The notes: generated from the sequence alone by a model not told the origin. 64,000 nucleotides of DNA from Phenylobacterium koreense (GCF_040545335.1 NZ_JBEPLU010000001.1:992001-1056000); one strand, 5' to 3'; numbered from the stretch's first letter, positions 53,765-63,051 are shown. Numbers and translations: made by a program.

Positions 53765-54842
53765 CCTCCAGCCAGCGCAGAATCTCGCCGCTCATCTCGG
53801 TGGGATAGGTGTGAGCGAGGTCGCCCATCTCCCGATAGGCGACCTCCGCGCCCGCGGACTTCAAGGCCCCGACGGCGCTCCGCGCCATGTCGACCGGGAA
53901 CATCCAGTCGAGAGCGCCATGGACCACATGGATCGGCAGGCTGCGCAGGCGGTCGGCATCGGCCATCTGTGCGAGCATCGGATGGAAGGCCGCGGCCACC
54001 GGCGCCAGGTGGGTGAAGGGCGACGCGGGCTCCAGCCCGCTCACATAGCTGAAGGTGCCGCCGTCGCTGAGACCGGTCAGCAGCAAACGGCCCGGATCGA
54101 GCCGCCAGCGAGCGTCGATCTCCAACAGGATACGGGTCAGGTTGGGCGTGTCGAGATCGGGGCCGGAGAGCGCCCAGGTCTGCCCCATAGCAGTCGGCGC
54201 GGCGACGATGGCGCCATGGCTGCGTGCTGCGCGCAGCCAGCTCCACAGGAACGTCCGGCCATTGCCCGAGCCGCCGTGCAGCGCCACGACCAGCGGCCAA
54301 GTGCGCTCGGGCGTATAATACTCCGGCACATAGAGCGAGAAGCCGCCCCGCGCGCCGGGCTCGCCGCCCGCATGCATGACGCCGGTGTGGGCCGCCGGCG
54401 TACCAAAACGCCCCTGCAACGCCGCGTCACCGCGCATCGCCGGCTCCAGGAAGAAGCGGTTTACAGGCGGCAGCACCGCGGCCAAGGGATAGAGCGCCTC
54501 GAGCGCTAGGGGGGCCTGGCGCAGCCCCCGAAAAGCGCGCAAGGCATCGCCTGTTTCCACCGCAGCGCGTAGTTCGTCAAAGCCGGACAGGACCGCCGAG
54601 CCGGCCTCATCGAGCTGCGCGCGCAGCACGATGGCCGGTCCCTGCCAGTCCGAGAGCTTTCGCAGGGCCTCACGAAGGGCGTCTTCCGGCCGGCCGACCC
54701 TCCCCATCAGATCGGGCAAGTCCGGCGGGTTCAGCCGCCTGCCGATAAAGGCGAGCGCCTCCAAAGCGCCGAGAAGAGCGCCAGTCAGGGTCGCGAGTTC
54801 GTCAAGCTCCCGGTCGTCCACAGCGTCCTCCCATGACGCCAT
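53739..54842 (-). CDS. Alpha/beta hydrolase, phospholipase/carboxylesterase-like
   Basis: A 367-residue hydrolase. The nucleophile Ser is in GLSDGG (about residue 265), the oxyanion-hole region is VVALHGGSGNG (about 187), and the acid/His candidates are in HGALDWMFP and GDLAHTYP. The N-terminal 170 residues are helical and unlike typical esterases. No signal peptide. The C-terminal half resembles the phospholipase/carboxylesterase and PHB depolymerase-like families, but the substrate is not readable. It is co-directional with hslO (8-base gap) and argF and converges with metZ. Confidence 0.8.
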   Translation of the reverse strand: MASWEDAVDDRELDELATLTGALLGALEALAFIGRRLNPPDLPDLMGRVGRPEDALREALRKLSDWQGPAIVLRAQLDEAGSAVLSGFDELRAAVETGDALRAFRGLRQAPLALEALYPLAAVLPPVNRFFLEPAMRGDAALQGRFGTPAAHTGVMHAGGEPGARGGFSLYVPEYYTPERTWPLVVALHGGSGNGRTFLWSWLRAARSHGAIVAAPTAMGQTWALSGPDLDTPNLTRILLEIDARWRLDPGRLLLTGLSDGGTFSYVSGLEPASPFTHLAPVAAAFHPMLAQMADADRLRSLPIHVVHGALDWMFPVDMARSAVGALKSAGAEVAYREMGDLAHTYPTEMSGEILRWLEARPRPAPG

Positions 54843-54849
54843 AGTCGCG

Positions 54850-55758
54850 TCAGCCGAGATCGGCTGGATCGACGTCGTAGACCTTAGAGCAGTATTCGCA
54901 GGTCACATGGATCTTGCCGTCGTCCTCGACCATCTCGGCGCGCTCGTCGGGACCAAAGGATCTCAGGACCGTGGATATCCGGTCCTCCGAGCAGCGGCAG
55001 AAGGCCTGGAGGGGCTTGGCTTCGAACAGCCGCACGCCATCCTCGTGGAAAAGACGGAAAAGCAGTGTTTCGGCCGAGATGGTCGGATCGACCAGCTCGT
55101 CCTCTCCGATGGTCTCGAAGAAGGCCTGACTGCGGTTCCAGGCCTCCTCGGTCGAGCCGCGAGCGTCGTCCTCGGCGATATTCTGGATCAGCATGCCGCC
55201 CGCGCGCCATTTCGGTCCCTGCCCCGCGTCGGCCTGGCCGACGGCGAGGCGGACGCGGGTCGGGGTCTGTTCCGATTGGGCGAAATACTGCTCGGCGCAC
55301 AGGGCCAGGGTCTCGCCCTCGATGGCGGTCACGCCCTGATAGCGATCCATGTCGGGACCCTGATCGATGGTCATGACGAAGACGCCGCCGCCCAGGAGGG
55401 ACTTGGCGCCCGGACGCGCGAAGCCGGTGCTGAGCCGGGCCACTTCCTCTTCGTCGAAACGGCAGTAGCCGCGCAGGGAGCCGGAGGTGTCGTAGTCGGC
55501 CACGACATAGCGCACCGGGCCGTCACCCTGCGCCTGGACGATCAGGCGGCCGTCGAACTTCAGGCTCGAGCCGACCAGCGCTGCGAGCGCACAGGCCTCG
55601 CCCAGCAGGTTCGCCACCGGCTCGGGATAGGCGTGACCGGAAAGGATCTCATGAATCGCGGGGCCAAGGCGGACCACGCGGCCGCGCACGGGTTCGCCCT
55701 CGATCTGAAACGGGGCGACGAGGTCGTCAGGAGCGGCTTGCAGAGCGGTGTCGGACAT
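54850..55758 (-). CDS. hslO: Redox-regulated chaperone Hsp33 (HslO)
   Basis: A 302-residue chaperone activated by oxidative stress. The redox switch is complete: a CxC motif (CRC) and a CxxC motif (CEYC) separated by 30 residues near the C-terminus, as in E. coli Hsp33 with its zinc centre. ATG at 55758 begins MSDTALQAAPDD; the longer frame is rejected. In the argD-argF-hslO order typical of Caulobacterales, it lies downstream of argF across an 85-base palindromic element. Confidence 0.92.
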   Translation of the reverse strand: MSDTALQAAPDDLVAPFQIEGEPVRGRVVRLGPAIHEILSGHAYPEPVANLLGEACALAALVGSSLKFDGRLIVQAQGDGPVRYVVADYDTSGSLRGYCRFDEEEVARLSTGFARPGAKSLLGGGVFVMTIDQGPDMDRYQGVTAIEGETLALCAEQYFAQSEQTPTRVRLAVGQADAGQGPKWRAGGMLIQNIAEDDARGSTEEAWNRSQAFFETIGEDELVDPTISAETLLFRLFHEDGVRLFEAKPLQAFCRCSEDRISTVLRSFGPDERAEMVEDDGKIHVTCEYCSKVYDVDPADLG

Positions 55759-55844
55759 GGTGCGCGCATATAGGACGGCGGAGGCCAAGTTGCGAGCTTG
55801 GCCTGCGCAGAGCGACCTGAAGGCAGGGCCTCTCCCCTATCGGT

Positions 55845-55929
55845 TCGTCATGGCCGGGCCGTCAGGTCCCGGCCAGATAGGAATGTTGCGCATGGATCCC
55901 CGGCGCGCATTCGCGGCCGGGGATGACGA
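55845..55929. repeat. Interspersed palindromic element between argF and hslO
   Basis: The element is bounded by inverted heptamers TCGTCAT and ATGACGA. Inside are two hairpins: GGCCGGG/CCCGGCC (55852-55874, 9-base loop) and ATCCCCGGC/GCCGGGGAT (55896-55924, 11-base loop). This resembles REP-like intergenic palindromes scattered in Caulobacter-group genomes. It lies between argF and hslO and may terminate or stabilise their mRNA. Confidence 0.65.
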
Positions 55930-55951
55930 TCCAAGAAAAGCAGGTGCGCGG

Positions 55952-56887
55952 TCAGATCGCCCGGAAGCACCAGGCCAGAATGGACTTCTGGGCATGGATG
56001 CGGTTTTCGGCCTCGTCCCAGATCAGGGACTGTGGGCCGTCGATCACGTCGTCGGTCACTTCCTCGCCCCGGTGGGCGGGCAGGCAATGCAGGAAGACGC
56101 CGTCCTTGGCCGCCAGGGACATCAGGTCGCCGTCGACCTGATAAGGCTCCAACGCCTCCATGCGCTCGTCATGGTCGGTGTCGCCCATGGAGACCCAGGT
56201 GTCGGTGATCACGCAGTCCGCTCCGCGCACGGCCTCGCGCGGGTCGTCGGTGGTGAAGACCTGGCCTTGCAGCTCGGCGGCGCGGGCCAGATCCATCAGA
56301 TCCGGATGGTAGAGCGCCGGGCTGGCGATATTGAGCTTGAAGCCGAGCTTCGGCGCGGCGTGGATGAAGCTCGAGCAGACGTTGTTGCCGTCGCCGACCC
56401 AGGCGAGCGTGCGTCCCTTGAGCGGGCCGCGATGCTCTTCGAAGGTCATCAGGTCGGCGATGATCTGGCAGGGATGGCCCTTGTCGGAAAGGCCGTTGAT
56501 CACCGGCACGGTCGCGGCGTAGGCCAGCCGCTCGACGTCCTCATGGCTGTTGGCGCGCAGCATGATCGCATCGACCATGCGCGAGAGCACCTTGGCGGTG
56601 TCCTCGATGGTCTCGCCGCGGCCGAGCTGCATGTCGTTGGCTGTCGAGATGATCACGTCGCCGCCAAGCTGGCGCATGGCCGCATCGAACGAGAAGCGCG
56701 TACGCGTCGAGTTCTTCTGGAAGATCATCGCCAGCGTGCGCTCGCGCGCCGGAGCGTCGCCGTCCACGCGGCCTTGTGGCCAGCCGCGACGGGCGGCCTT
56801 GCGGGCCTTGGCGTCGTCCAGGATCGCGCGCAGGTCGGCGGCCTCGATCTTCCAGAGGTCGACAAAGTGTCTCGGGGATTGGGTCAT
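55952..56887 (-). CDS. argF: Ornithine carbamoyltransferase ArgF
   Basis: A 311-residue enzyme of arginine synthesis that forms citrulline. The carbamoyl-phosphate motif STRTRFSF is at residues about 53-60 and the ornithine-binding [10 protein letters not shown] near 270; the SMG motif (VSMGDT) is present. ATG at 56887 gives [13 protein letters not shown]. It is downstream of argD on the same strand, separated by about 100 bases with a nested inverted repeat. Confidence 0.95.
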   Translation of the reverse strand: MTQSPRHFVDLWKIEAADLRAILDDAKARKAARRGWPQGRVDGDAPARERTLAMIFQKNSTRTRFSFDAAMRQLGGDVIISTANDMQLGRGETIEDTAKVLSRMVDAIMLRANSHEDVERLAYAATVPVINGLSDKGHPCQIIADLMTFEEHRGPLKGRTLAWVGDGNNVCSSFIHAAPKLGFKLNIASPALYHPDLMDLARAAELQGQVFTTDDPREAVRGADCVITDTWVSMGDTDHDERMEALEPYQVDGDLMSLAAKDGVFLHCLPAHRGEEVTDDVIDGPQSLIWDEAENRIHAQKSILAWCFRAI

Positions 56888-56905
56888 TGGATCGAATCCT
56901 GAAAC

Positions 56906-56979
56906 CCGCTCATTCCCGCCAGAGCGCGAAACCAAGCCGGCACGGCCCCGGCTTGGCGCGTCGTCAAAGGAATGAGCGG
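56906..56979. repeat. Nested long inverted repeat between argD and argF
   Basis: Outer arms CCGCTCATTCC (56906-56916) and GGAATGAGCGG (56969-56979) are perfect over 11 bp. Inner arms CCAAGCCGG (56932-56940) and CCGGCTTGG (56948-56956) are perfect over 9 bp. The folded RNA or cruciform DNA would occupy most of the argD-argF gap. It may be a palindromic repeat or an attenuator of argF expression. Confidence 0.65.
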
Positions 56980-56990
56980 CGATCTGTGTT

Positions 56991-58220
56991 CTAGGCGGCG
57001 GCCTTGGCCTTCTGGCGCGCGCGTTCGCAGGCGCGTTCGAGCTTTTCGACCGCCTCGCGAGCCTCTTCGAGGGTCAGGTTGAGCGGCGGAAGCAGGCGCA
57101 CGCAGTTGTCGCCGCCGCCGGCGAGCAGCAGGTGCTCGTCGCGGGCGTGCTGCATGAACTCGCGGTTGTTGGTGGCGAGCTTCAGGCCGATCAGCAGGCC
57201 CTTGCCCCGGATATCGAGGACGATGTCCGGATAGCGGTCCTTCAGCCCGTTGAACTGCTGGGTGAAGTAGCCGGCCAGCTCGCGGACATGATCCATCAGT
57301 TCGGGCTTCGACAGCTCTTCCATGGCCGCCAGCCCGACGGCCATGGCCAGCGGGTTGCCGCCGTAGGTCGAGCCGTGGGAGCCCACGGTCATCCCGGAAC
57401 CGGCCTCGGCCGAGGTCACGCAGGCGCCGACCGGGAAGCCGCCGCCCAGCGCCTTGGCGAGAGCTACGATGTCCGGCTTCACGCCCTCGGCCCAGGTCCA
57501 GGCGAAGAGCTTGCCGGTCCGGCCCAGGCCGCACTGGATTTCGTCGAGGATCAGCAGGACCCCGGCGTCGTCGCAGATCTTGCGCAGGTCCTGGAGCTGC
57601 TGCTCGGTGAGCGCGCGGGCGCCGCCCTCGCCCTGCACCGGCTCGATGATGACCGCCGCGGTGGTCGGGCCGACGGCGGCCTTGAGGGCGTCCATGTCGC
57701 CGAAGGGCAGTTGCACGAAGCCCGGCATGCGAGGCCCGAAGCCTTCGAGATAGGCCGCGTTGCCCGAGGCGTTCACCGCCGCGAGGGTCCGCCCATGGAA
57801 GGAGCCCTCGAAGCCGATGATGTCGATGCGCTCGGCATTCCCCTTGGCCCAGTGGTACTTGCGCGCCGCCTTGATGGCGCACTCGACCGCCTCGGTTCCG
57901 GAATTGGTGAAGAACACCTCGTCCAGGCCGGTCAGGTCGGTCAGCACCTTGGCCAGCTTTTCCTGGCCGGGGATCTTGAAGACGTTGGAGACGTGCCACA
58001 GCTTCTCGGCCTGGTCCTTCACCGCCTGCACGAGCCGGGGGTGGGCGTGGCCCAGCGCGTTCACGGCGATGCCCGCCATGCAGTCGAGATAGTCCTGGCC
58101 ATCCGTGGTGAACAGTCGCGCGCCCTCACCTCGCTCGAACGCCAGCGGGGCGCGGTTATAAACGCCCATGATGTGGTCGCTGGGAACGGTCGCGGCTTGA
58201 TGCGCGGTCTTTTCAGTCAC
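56991..58220 (-). CDS. argD: Acetylornithine aminotransferase ArgD
   Basis: A 409-residue class III PLP aminotransferase. [20 protein letters not shown] (about 105), [17 protein letters not shown] (about 225) and the PLP lysine in [15 protein letters not shown] (about 260) are characteristic. GTG at 58220 with GGAGGG seven bases upstream is the likely start; an upstream extension would be non-conserved. First gene of the argD-argF-hslO unit. Confidence 0.94.
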   Translation of the reverse strand: MTEKTAHQAATVPSDHIMGVYNRAPLAFERGEGARLFTTDGQDYLDCMAGIAVNALGHAHPRLVQAVKDQAEKLWHVSNVFKIPGQEKLAKVLTDLTGLDEVFFTNSGTEAVECAIKAARKYHWAKGNAERIDIIGFEGSFHGRTLAAVNASGNAAYLEGFGPRMPGFVQLPFGDMDALKAAVGPTTAAVIIEPVQGEGGARALTEQQLQDLRKICDDAGVLLILDEIQCGLGRTGKLFAWTWAEGVKPDIVALAKALGGGFPVGACVTSAEAGSGMTVGSHGSTYGGNPLAMAVGLAAMEELSKPELMDHVRELAGYFTQQFNGLKDRYPDIVLDIRGKGLLIGLKLATNNREFMQHARDEHLLLAGGGDNCVRLLPPLNLTLEEAREAVEKLERACERARQKAKAAA

Positions 58221-58393
58221 GGGGATGCCCTCCGAAAACGTAAGCGTCCCCGCGGCAAGGGCGGCGGGGACTGGAAGGCTTGGCGTTTTCCGATGGGAAC
58301 GGCGATCTGTCAATGATCGGCTTTCCTTCCGAAGCGATGGACGGCGGGGGTCCGCCGGGCCATGGTCGATGCAGATTCACCGAGGAGTTGAGG

Positions 58394-58807
58394 ATGCGCC
58401 CTGGGATGCTCGCCCCGCTCGCAGCCGCCATGCTGGCGCTTACGGGCTGTGCTTCGGCGCCGCCTGTGGCCGACAGGGCTCAGGTCACCGGGGCGGTCAC
58501 CTATCGCGAGCGCATTCTGCTGGCGCCGCCGGGCATGGTGACCGTGACCCTGGCCGACACTTCGCTGGCGGACGCCCCGGCCAGGGTGATCGCGACGCAG
58601 GTGATCGAGGGGGCTACGGCTCCGCCGTTCAATTTCAGCCTCGACTATGATCCGGCGCAGATCATCCCGAACCATACCTATACGGTCTCGGCCCGGATCG
58701 AGGTGGACGGGCGGCTTCGGTTCATCAACGACACCCAAGTCCCGGTCATCACGCGAGGCGCGCCGACCCATGTGGAGATCGTCGCCGTGGCCGTGCCGCA
58801 GCGCTGA
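58394..58807 (+). CDS. YbaY family lipoprotein
   Basis: A 137-residue lipoprotein with lipobox ALTGC (Cys19) after a short signal peptide. The mature beta-rich domain (VTGAVTYRERILLAPPGMVTV onward, PFNFSLDYDP near 80) matches the YbaY/YscW-like family (PF09619-type). GAGGAG lies six bases before ATG 58394. The role is unclear; homologues are implicated in glycosidase-like or chaperone functions without a settled reaction. Convergent with the ABC-2 permease gene, six bases away. Confidence 0.82.
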   Translation: MRPGMLAPLAAAMLALTGCASAPPVADRAQVTGAVTYRERILLAPPGMVTVTLADTSLADAPARVIATQVIEGATAPPFNFSLDYDPAQIIPNHTYTVSARIEVDGRLRFINDTQVPVITRGAPTHVEIVAVAVPQR

Positions 58808-58813
58808 GAACGA

Positions 58814-59635
58814 TCAGGTCTTCAGCTTGTAGCCGGTCTCGAACGCCCAGAGGCAGGTGAAGGCCAGGGCCATCACCAGGCCCGCGGTCATGCCGACGCC
58901 GGCCAGCAGCGAACCCTCGGCATGGCCGATGAAGCCGTAGCGGAACCCGTCGATCAGATAGAAGAACGGGTTGTAGTGGCTGGCCGAACGGAACGGCTCG
59001 GGCAGGCGGTCGACCAGGTAGAAGGTCCCCGACAGGAAAGTCAGCGGCATGATGATGAAATTGGTCACCACCGCCATGTGGTCGAACTTCTCGGCCCAGA
59101 GGCCGGCCATGATGCCGACCATGCCGAGGATCAGGGCCGCGCCGATCCCGAAATAGAGCACAGCCCAGATGTGGGCGACGGGTAGCCAGGCGAAGGGCAG
59201 GATCGCCGCGAAGGTCACCAGGCCCACCACCACGCCGCGGGTCGCCGCCCCCAGGGAGAAGGCCAGGACCTGCTCCAGCGGGGTGAGCGGCGGGGTCATG
59301 AAGTCGCCCACCAGGCCGTTGAACTTCGCCTGCAGCAGGGATGACGAGGAGTTGGCGAAAGCGTTGTTGAGGATCTGCATCATGATCAGGCCGGGCGCCA
59401 CGAACACCGCGAACGGCGTGCCGTGGATCGGCGGGGCCGCGCCGCGCACAGCCACCACGAAGACCATCATGTAGAGCAGGGCCGTGACGACCGGAGCCGC
59501 CAGGGTCTGCATGCCCACCTTCCAGAACCGCCGGACCTCGCGCATGTAGAGGGTCGCGAAGCCCGCCCAGTTGAACCCGTGATAGTCCCGGGGCTGGGGC
59601 GGAATGACGGTCGGGGCGTCAGGCACGTCTTTCAT
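58814..59635 (-). CDS. ABC-2 type transporter permease, no ATPase nearby
   Basis: A 273-residue membrane protein of the ABC-2 exporter permease family (YadH/NodJ-like). About six membrane segments, APGLIMMQILNNAF near 85 and FLSGTFYLVDRLPEPFRS near 205 are typical; the latter is the characteristic gate region. The matching ATP-binding protein is not adjacent in this window. The substrate could be a polysaccharide or drug. It faces a lipoprotein gene. The function cannot be specified. Confidence 0.85.
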   Translation of the reverse strand: MKDVPDAPTVIPPQPRDYHGFNWAGFATLYMREVRRFWKVGMQTLAAPVVTALLYMMVFVVAVRGAAPPIHGTPFAVFVAPGLIMMQILNNAFANSSSSLLQAKFNGLVGDFMTPPLTPLEQVLAFSLGAATRGVVVGLVTFAAILPFAWLPVAHIWAVLYFGIGAALILGMVGIMAGLWAEKFDHMAVVTNFIIMPLTFLSGTFYLVDRLPEPFRSASHYNPFFYLIDGFRYGFIGHAEGSLLAGVGMTAGLVMALAFTCLWAFETGYKLKT

Positions 59636-59885
59636 GCCCCCGATGTGCCCCCCCTTCGCGCCCGGCGCAAGCGGCCGGCTTGACGAGCTTCGCCGTTACG
59701 ATCCTGTGGATAGAATCAACATCTAGTTTCTGTGGACGAACCCCAGGGCGCCTATTGTGGCCTCTCCGGAACGAGTTACGATATCTAGTAGTTGCTGATG
59801 GGGGCGTTGATACGCCGCCACAAGATGTAGATCCCGGTTCGCGGGGGCGAGGCCGGGAGCGCGTACAAGCGAGTGGAGGCCAGAC
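59636..59885. promoter_or_regulatory. gcrA promoter region with DnaA-box-like and GANTC sites
   Basis: TGTGGATAG at 59705-59713 is the complement of CTATCCACA and matches the DnaA box TTATCCACA at 8 of 9 bases. TGTGGACGA at 59731-59739 is a weaker box. GAATC at 59713-59717 is a CcrM (GANTC) methylation site abutting the first box. In Caulobacter, DnaA and CcrM methylation control gcrA transcription; the sites are consistent with that. Core -35/-10 elements were not assigned. Confidence 0.6.
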
Positions 59886-60401
59886 ATGGGTTGGACTGAC
59901 GAACGCGTCGAGAGTCTGAAGAAACTCTGGCAAGACGGCCTCTCGGCCAGCCAGATCGCGAAACAATTGGGCGGGGTGACCCGCAATGCGGTGATCGGCA
60001 AGGTGCACAGGCTTGGCCTGTCGGGCCGCGCCGCACCGTCGAAACCTGCACGACCGGTCTTCAAGGCTCCGCGTCCGGCCCGTCCGGTCGCGGCCCCGGC
60101 TGCGCCGCGCCGTATCCAGGAACCGGTCGTCGCGACCGCTGCGGCCGCCACGGCGCCCCTGCCCGCGCCCGTCCGCCATGTGGACGAAGCGCCCGGCACG
60201 GCCACGGTGCTGACCCTGGGCGCGCACATGTGCAAGTGGCCGATCGGCGATCCGTCGAGCGACGACTTCACCTTCTGCGGCCGCCGCCAGGACGAGGGCC
60301 CCTATTGCATGGAGCACGCCCGCGTCGCCTATCAGCCGGTCCAGACCAAGAAGCGCACCGGCGCCAACGAGCTGGCCCGCTCGCTGCGCCGTTACATCTA
60401 G
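59886..60401 (+). CDS. gcrA: GcrA cell-cycle regulator
   Basis: A 171-residue sigma70-binding cell-cycle transcription factor of Caulobacterales. The N-terminal DNA-binding domain ([20 protein letters not shown], then [20 protein letters not shown], residues 1-50) is followed by an Ala/Pro-rich linker. A Cys/His-containing C-terminal domain follows ([17 protein letters not shown], then [13 protein letters not shown]). GcrA recognises methylated GANTC at promoters. It is monocistronic, ending in a good terminator before xseA. It is the best taxonomic marker in this window. Confidence 0.95.
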   Translation: MGWTDERVESLKKLWQDGLSASQIAKQLGGVTRNAVIGKVHRLGLSGRAAPSKPARPVFKAPRPARPVAAPAAPRRIQEPVVATAAAATAPLPAPVRHVDEAPGTATVLTLGAHMCKWPIGDPSSDDFTFCGRRQDEGPYCMEHARVAYQPVQTKKRTGANELARSLRRYI

Positions 60402-60422
60402 TACCCCGAGGGGATGGCGTGG

Positions 60423-60472
60423 GGCGCGTCCGCGCGATGGTTCGCCATCGCCGGGCGCGCCTCTGCTTTTTT
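60423..60472 (+). terminator. Rho-independent terminator of gcrA
   Basis: An outer stem GGCGCG/CGCGCC and an inner 7-bp stem GCGATGG/CCATCGC closed by a TTCG tetraloop are followed by six Ts at 60467-60472. This is a classical strong intrinsic terminator just before xseA. Confidence 0.85.
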
Positions 60473-60484
60473 CCGGAGGCCGTC

Positions 60485-60505
60485 ATGGCTATGTCTGCCC
60501 CATGA
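60485..60505 (+). other. Six-residue leader ORF overlapping the xseA start
   Basis: ATG at 60485 is preceded by GGAGG at 60475-60479, an ideal five-base spacing. The frame reads MAMSAP and stops with TGA at 60503-60505, overlapping the xseA ATG (ATGA). xseA has no Shine-Dalgarno sequence of its own at normal distance, so ribosomes may enter on the leader and re-initiate. Coupling is inferred from the sequence. Confidence 0.5.
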
Positions 60506-61956
60506 CCGATATCGCGCCTGAGACATCCGGCAACGCCAAGGCCTATTCGGTCTCGGAACTCGCGTTCGCTCTTAAGCGCACGCTGGAGGACGCCTACGGC
60601 TTCGTGAGGCTGAGGGGCGAACTCTCCAAAGTTACTCACCACTCCAACGGCCACGTCTATCTGACCATCAAGGACGAACGCGCCGCCATCGACGGCGTCG
60701 TCTGGAAGGGCTCGGTCCGCAACCTCTCCATTCGCCCGCAACAGGGGATGGAGGTCGTGGTCACCGGCAAGATCACCACCTACCCGGCCGGATCCCGCTA
60801 CCAGATGGTCATCGAGACCATGGAGGCGGCGGGCGTCGGCGCCCTGCTGGCCCAGCTTGAACGCCTGAAGGCCAAGCTGCAGGCCGAGGGTCTGTTCGAG
60901 CCGTCCCGCAAACGGGCGCTGCCGACCATGCCTGCGGTGGTCGGGGTGATCACCAGTCCCACCGGCGCGGTGATCCGCGACATCCTGCACCGCATCCGCG
61001 ACCGCTGGCCCTGTCGGGTCATCGTCTGGCCCGTCGTGGTGCAGGGAGACGCCGCCGCCGGCCAGGTCGCCAACGCCATCGCCCGCTTCAACGCGCTGCC
61101 GATGGATGGCCCGGTCCCGCGGCCGGACATCCTGATCGTCGCCCGCGGCGGCGGTTCGGTGGAAGATCTTTGGGCGTTCAACGACGAGGCCCTCGCCCGC
61201 ACCGTGGCCGAAGGGACCATCCCGCTGATCTCGGCGGTGGGTCACGAGACGGATACGACCCTGATCGACTTCGTCTCCGACCGCCGCGCGCCGACACCAA
61301 CCGCGGCCGCAGAAATGGCGACGCCGGTGTTCGCGGAGCTACGTGGCTATATCGGCGACCTTTCGGCGCGGCTGCACCGTTGCGGCGGCCGTGTGGTCGA
61401 GGATCGCCGCGGCCGGGTCGAACATGCCGGCCGCGCCTTGGGCCGGGTTCCCGACCTGGTGGAAATGGCCGCCCAGCGCTTCAACCTGGCCGCCAGCCGG
61501 CTGGGCGCCGGCCTGTCGCGCAATGTCGCTGCCCATGGGACCGACCTGGTCCGCGTCTCCGCACGCCTTCACCCGGCGCTCCTCAAGCGGCCGCAGGAAG
61601 TGCAGACCGACCGGCTCCAGCGGCTGTCCGTGCGGCTGTCGCCAGCCATGGAGCGGCGCATCGAGCGGGCCGGCGAGCGGCTGACCGGCCTTTCGAAGCT
61701 CTACGCCTCGGTCGATCCCAGCGCGCCGCTGAAGCGCGGCTTCGCGCGAGTGCATCGGACGGACGGCTCGCTGGTCCGCGAGGGTGGCTCGCTGGCGAGC
61801 GGCGAAGGCGTGCGGCTGGTCTTCGCCGACCAGACCCGCGAGGCCGTCATCGACGGGGCGTCCTCGCCCGCTGCAGTTCCGGCTCCAAAGGTCGGCCCAA
61901 AGCCGGCGCGTCCCGCCAAGCCGGCGCCGCCATCCAACCAGGGCGACCTGTTCTGA
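60502..61956 (+). CDS. xseA: Exodeoxyribonuclease VII large subunit XseA
   Basis: A 484-residue subunit of the ssDNA exonuclease. The N-terminal OB-fold (residues about 10-110, [18 protein letters not shown]) is followed by the catalytic region with [17 protein letters not shown] (about 150), [17 protein letters not shown] (about 213), [14 protein letters not shown] (about 248) and APTPTAAAE. The C-terminus is coiled coil plus a Pro/Ala-rich tail. The small subunit gene xseB is not in the window. Its start sits on a six-codon leader ORF. Confidence 0.94.
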   Translation: MTDIAPETSGNAKAYSVSELAFALKRTLEDAYGFVRLRGELSKVTHHSNGHVYLTIKDERAAIDGVVWKGSVRNLSIRPQQGMEVVVTGKITTYPAGSRYQMVIETMEAAGVGALLAQLERLKAKLQAEGLFEPSRKRALPTMPAVVGVITSPTGAVIRDILHRIRDRWPCRVIVWPVVVQGDAAAGQVANAIARFNALPMDGPVPRPDILIVARGGGSVEDLWAFNDEALARTVAEGTIPLISAVGHETDTTLIDFVSDRRAPTPTAAAEMATPVFAELRGYIGDLSARLHRCGGRVVEDRRGRVEHAGRALGRVPDLVEMAAQRFNLAASRLGAGLSRNVAAHGTDLVRVSARLHPALLKRPQEVQTDRLQRLSVRLSPAMERRIERAGERLTGLSKLYASVDPSAPLKRGFARVHRTDGSLVREGGSLASGEGVRLVFADQTREAVIDGASSPAAVPAPKVGPKPARPAKPAPPSNQGDLF

Positions 61957-61984
61957 CGAGCCCGGACGCGCTACATAGACGACT

Positions 61985-62203
61985 ATGAACGCCCACGACC
62001 GTGACCTTACCGGCGCCGACATCGCTTCCCTGCACTACGGAGACGGGGATTTCGTCGTCCTGAAACCGGGGCGCTACGTGATCTGCGCCGTCTCCCGGGT
62101 GAAGATTCCGATCGAGGCCCTGCGCTACTGGAACCCCGCGCTGCAGGAAGCCTACGCCACCCCGGCCGACGCCCTGGCGCGTTGGAAGGAAATGCAGTCC
62201 TGA
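61985..62203 (+). CDS. DUF2093 family protein
   Basis: A 72-residue cytoplasmic protein (LHYGDGDFVVLKPGRYVICA, then IPIEALRYWNP) of a small alphaproteobacterial family, usually located next to xseA. No catalytic motif is seen. It follows xseA by 28 bases on the same strand. Its stop TGA overlaps the next gene region. The function is unknown. Confidence 0.8.
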   Translation: MNAHDRDLTGADIASLHYGDGDFVVLKPGRYVICAVSRVKIPIEALRYWNPALQEAYATPADALARWKEMQS

Positions 62204-63051
62204 TCGGCCGCCGGGCCGCAGCCCTCGGGATCACTGGCCTGGGGATAGCCGGCCTAGGCCTTGCCGCACGTCGCGCCCATGCCGGCGCCGGCCTCGCCCT
62301 CAGCGGACGCTTCCAGCAGGGCGGGTTTGCGATCGGCCGCACCGATCCAGGCGCCAAAGTCTTCCTCGATGACCGGCAAGTAGCCCGCGCCTCGGACGCC
62401 GGCTTCTTCATCCTCGGCTTCGATCGGGACGCCGCGCCGCTGACGACCGTCAAGATCGCCAGCCGCGACGGCGAGGCGCTGCGCACCCTGCAGATCGGCC
62501 GCGCCGAATACGACATCCAGCGGATCAAGGGCCTGCGCCGGGTCTACCAGGGCAAGGCCAGCCCTGAGCTCGAGGCGAGGATGGCGGCGGAGACCAGGCG
62601 CAAGACCGCAGCCTTCGCCAGCCATGCCGACCGCGACGACTTCCGCAGCGGCTTCTCCGCGCCCCTCAAGAATTTCCGCGTCTCGGCCCGCTTCGGGGGC
62701 CAGCGCATCGTCGATGGACGGCCCCGGCCGCCGCATTACGGCATCGACCTGGCTGCGCCGCGAGGGACGCCGGTTTACGCCCCGGCCGGCGGGATCGTAA
62801 CCCTCGCCGAGACCGGCATGCTGTACGAGGGCGGGCTGATCATGATCGACCACGGCCAGGGCTTGACCACGGCTTATCTGCACTTGAGCGGTGTCGACGT
62901 CATGCGCGGGCAGCAGGTGAGCCGCGGTCAGCGCATCGGGGCGGTCGGCGCCACAGGCCGCGCCACGGGACCACATCTGTGCTGGCGCATGAAATGGCGC
63001 GACCGGCACATGAACCCGATGCTGATGGTGGGCGCCGCGCCTCCCGCCTAG
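62200..63051 (+). CDS. M23 family metallopeptidase with a Cys in place of a zinc-ligand His
   Basis: A LytM-type peptidase of about 283 residues that cleaves peptidoglycan crosslinks in the periplasm. A Tat-like signal (GRRAAALGITGLGIAGLGLA) is present. The M23 domain has the first zinc motif HYGID (His and Asp, about 180) and the second motif PHLCW instead of the canonical HxH. The Cys replaces a zinc ligand. The start is uncertain: TTG at 62182 overlaps DUF2093 by 22 bases, or CTG at 62200 with GGAAGGA nine bases before it overlaps the DUF2093 stop as CTGA. It overlaps the convergent acyltransferase by four bases. Confidence 0.75.
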   Translation: MIGRRAAALGITGLGIAGLGLAARRAHAGAGLALSGRFQQGGFAIGRTDPGAKVFLDDRQVARASDAGFFILGFDRDAAPLTTVKIASRDGEALRTLQIGRAEYDIQRIKGLRRVYQGKASPELEARMAAETRRKTAAFASHADRDDFRSGFSAPLKNFRVSARFGGQRIVDGRPRPPHYGIDLAAPRGTPVYAPAGGIVTLAETGMLYEGGLIMIDHGQGLTTAYLHLSGVDVMRGQQVSRGQRIGAVGATGRATGPHLCWRMKWRDRHMNPMLMVGAAPPA

